The position numbers were made by a program, and so were the translations under genes. A model generated the notes under the pieces. It was not told where the DNA came from and did no database searches. It saw only the letters and a program-made list of their open reading frames with translations. Source: Ktedonobacterales bacterium (GTDB taxonomy: Bacteria; Chloroflexota; Ktedonobacteria; Ktedonobacterales; JADMIN01). From it: 6,599 nt of DNA. How positions within the stretch are numbered: position 1 is the stretch's first letter; each line of letters opens with the position of its first letter. Positions 5,652-6,599 of the stretch are shown here, in pieces. The DNA lies in assembly GCA_015478575.1 (NCBI GenBank), contig JADMIN010000146.1, forward strand, positions 1 to 6,599. The letters run 5' to 3'.

Positions 5652-5678
5652 GGATGCGGGAAGCGATTCCCCCGCTCC
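5652..5678 (+). other. Bulged hairpin with GNRA-type tetraloop
   Basis: Ten base pairs form around loop GCGA (5663-5666). GGGAA (5658-5662) pairs with TTCCC (5667-5671), GC (5656-5657) with GC (5674-5675) across a CC bulge, and GGA (5652-5654) with TCC (5676-5678) across a bulged T5655. It lies about 170-200 bases before the last gene, possibly in its leader. Confidence 0.45.
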
Positions 5679-5714
5679 CCATGTAATAGGTAACACCTTT
5701 GCCAACGCAATGGA

Positions 5715-5736
5715 TTGCGCCTCACCGAAGGCGCGA
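5715..5736 (+). other. Hairpin upstream of the last gene
   Basis: TTGCGCCT (5715-5722) pairs with AGGCGCGA (5729-5736) around CACCGA, eight pairs with one G-U. A weaker GCTTC/GAAGC stem follows at 5751-5770. No T-run follows either one, so these look like leader structure rather than terminators. Confidence 0.45.
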
Positions 5737-5848
5737 GAAGACCATATCGAGCTTCGAGGGACGCTGAAGCGGGCGAGACTCACAGACGCGACACAGAAGA
5801 CGCGACCGATCCGCTGCTCGCGATTTGCCATATCATCAGGAGGCCTAC

Positions 5849-6599
5849 GTGCCAGAAGACCAGGACAACACCCTTATCCGCCGCCGCATTCGCCGCGCGC
5901 CGACCTCGGCACCCGCCGACGGTGGGCAGGCGCCACTCCCAACATCCGCGGTGGATCCTCTCGTGACCGCGCCCGCCACGGAAGGCGAGGCGGCCCCAGT
6001 AGCGCGCCGCCGCACGGTCCGCGCCACGACTTCCACGACACCCACTTCTACGACACCCACTTCTACGACACCCACAGCGGAGCCATCTCTGACGGCTGAC
6101 GCGGCTCCTGTGCCCCCCACCCGCCGCACCCGCGCGAGCGCGGCGGCTCGCACGAACGACGAGAGCACGGACACAAGTTTCACCGCGCCATCCGCCGAGG
6201 GTGTGAGCGAGACATCCGCCCCCCGCGCGCGTACGCGATCCAGCCGCGCATCCGCCCCCACGCCAGAGAGCGCGGCGGCGAGCGAGCCATCGCGCGCCGC
6301 GACTGACGAAGGCACAGGCGCCTCCGCTTCTCGCCCGCGAGCGCGCCGCGCCGCGCCACAGCCATTCACTTCGCCGCTAGAGCCGCATGAGGAGCAGGGC
6401 CAACAGCAGCCGTTCGCCGAGGCCAGCGCCACCCCGACGCCGTTCGCCGCCTCACCGAGCGAGCCGCGCACTGAGACGCCCGCCTCCACCGAGCCAGCCA
6501 CTCGCAGCCAGCCGCCGCTGGATGAGGGCCACCCCGCGCCGCGCCCGCCCGCCGCCCCGAGCGCGCAGCACGCGAGGTACGCGAGGCAGGCCACCACGA
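5849..6599 (+). CDS. Disordered Arg/Pro/Ala/Thr-rich N-terminus of a protein running off the window
   Basis: An open frame from GTG 5849 continues to the window end (250 codons, no stop). A perfect AGGAGG at 5838-5843 precedes it by 5 nt, which strongly supports this start. The protein begins MPEDQDNTLIRRRIRRAPTS, then is almost entirely low-complexity Ala, Pro, Thr, Ser, Arg and Glu, with a TTPTS repeat at 63-77 and many short Arg clusters (RRR, RAR, RRAA). No folded domain is reached. Long basic disordered N-termini like this occur on RNA-binding proteins such as transcription terminator Rho, RNase E/G or IF-2 in high-GC bacteria, so one of these could follow, but nothing here decides it. 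The opposite-strand frame over the same bases is a high-GC shadow with no ribosome binding site support. Confidence 0.75.
   Translation, partial: MPEDQDNTLIRRRIRRAPTSAPADGGQAPLPTSAVDPLVTAPATEGEAAPVARRRTVRATTSTTPTSTTPTSTTPTAEPSLTADAAPVPPTRRTRASAAARTNDESTDTSFTAPSAEGVSETSAPRARTRSSRASAPTPESAAASEPSRAATDEGTGASASRPRARRAAPQPFTSPLEPHEEQGQQQPFAEASATPTPFAASPSEPRTETPASTEPATRSQPPLDEGHPAPRPPAAPSAQHARYARQATT
6035..6079 (+). repeat. 15-bp tandem repeat in the disordered protein, TTPTS units
   Basis: acgacacccacttct occurs at 6035-6049 and 6050-6064, with a degenerate third copy at 6065-6079. The units encode TTPTS, TTPTS, TTPTA and preserve the frame. Confidence 0.95.

Larger units (their letters stand above)
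4940..5848 (+). other. 909-base stretch without a convincing gene; candidate RNA-encoding region
   Basis: The frames open here (for example 5085-5537 from a TTG and 5420-5686 from a GTG) lack well-placed ribosome binding sites and are rich in Cys, Trp, Met and Arg, unlike the neighbouring proteins. What I can see is a stem GCGGT/ACCGC at 4982-4994 soon after the previous gene, a perfect -10 box at 5048, two adjoining hairpins from 5059 to 5125, a stem CGCGG/CCGCG at 5546-5559, and further hairpins at 5652-5678 and 5715-5736. The base composition is less extreme than in the genes. I recognise no known riboswitch, RNase P RNA, tmRNA or tRNA core sequence. Confidence 0.6.

Noticed and set aside
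5420..5686. 88-codon frame from GTG 5420
   Set aside because: There is no good ribosome binding site and no recognisable motif or composition like the real proteins nearby.
5845..6597. 250-codon opposite-strand frame over the last gene
   Set aside because: It is antisense to a frame with a perfect ribosome binding site, and its Val/Gly/Ala repeats mirror the Thr/Pro/Arg repeats of the real frame.

Overview
This is a GC-rich bacterial window with every supported gene on the + strand. The MFS exporter reads like those of Ktedonobacteria and related Chloroflexota, so I suspect that phylum, but no marker gene confirms it.

Layout: (a) 1-51, the last 16 codons of an upstream gene whose stop codon sits inside a fourfold 15-bp tandem repeat. 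(b) 221-1504, an MFS drug/siderophore-type exporter. (c) 1565-2299, the highlight: a reading frame interrupted only by an in-frame UGA at 1778-1780, which I read as selenocysteine. The product is a 244-residue iodothyronine-deiodinase-like, thioredoxin-fold selenoprotein with a Sec-Pro-Tyr-Cys active site. A small hairpin 16 nt past the UGA fits the bacterial SECIS layout. A standard gene caller would split or truncate this gene. (d) 2456-2875, a small unrecognised membrane protein behind its own likely promoter. (e) 2876-3391, a gene-free stretch with a near-consensus promoter. (f) 3392-4939, a six-helix membrane protein with a long cytoplasmic coiled coil and no recognisable output domain. 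(g) 4940-5848, about 900 bases without a convincing gene. It holds a perfect -10 box followed, at the expected transcription start, by two adjoining hairpins, so it may encode a structured RNA. Further hairpins precede the next gene. (h) 5849-6599, the disordered Arg/Pro/Ala/Thr-rich N-terminus of a protein that continues past the window.

The MFS exporter and the selenoprotein are 60 nt apart with no clear promoter between them, so they may be co-transcribed. The remaining genes look like independent units. No canonical hairpin-plus-T-run terminator, tRNA, rRNA, CRISPR array or transposase was seen.

A recurring feature is short tandem duplication. The four copies inside or at the edge of genes all have a 15-bp period, a multiple of three. 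The intergenic ones have periods of 11, 14, 14 and 16 bp.
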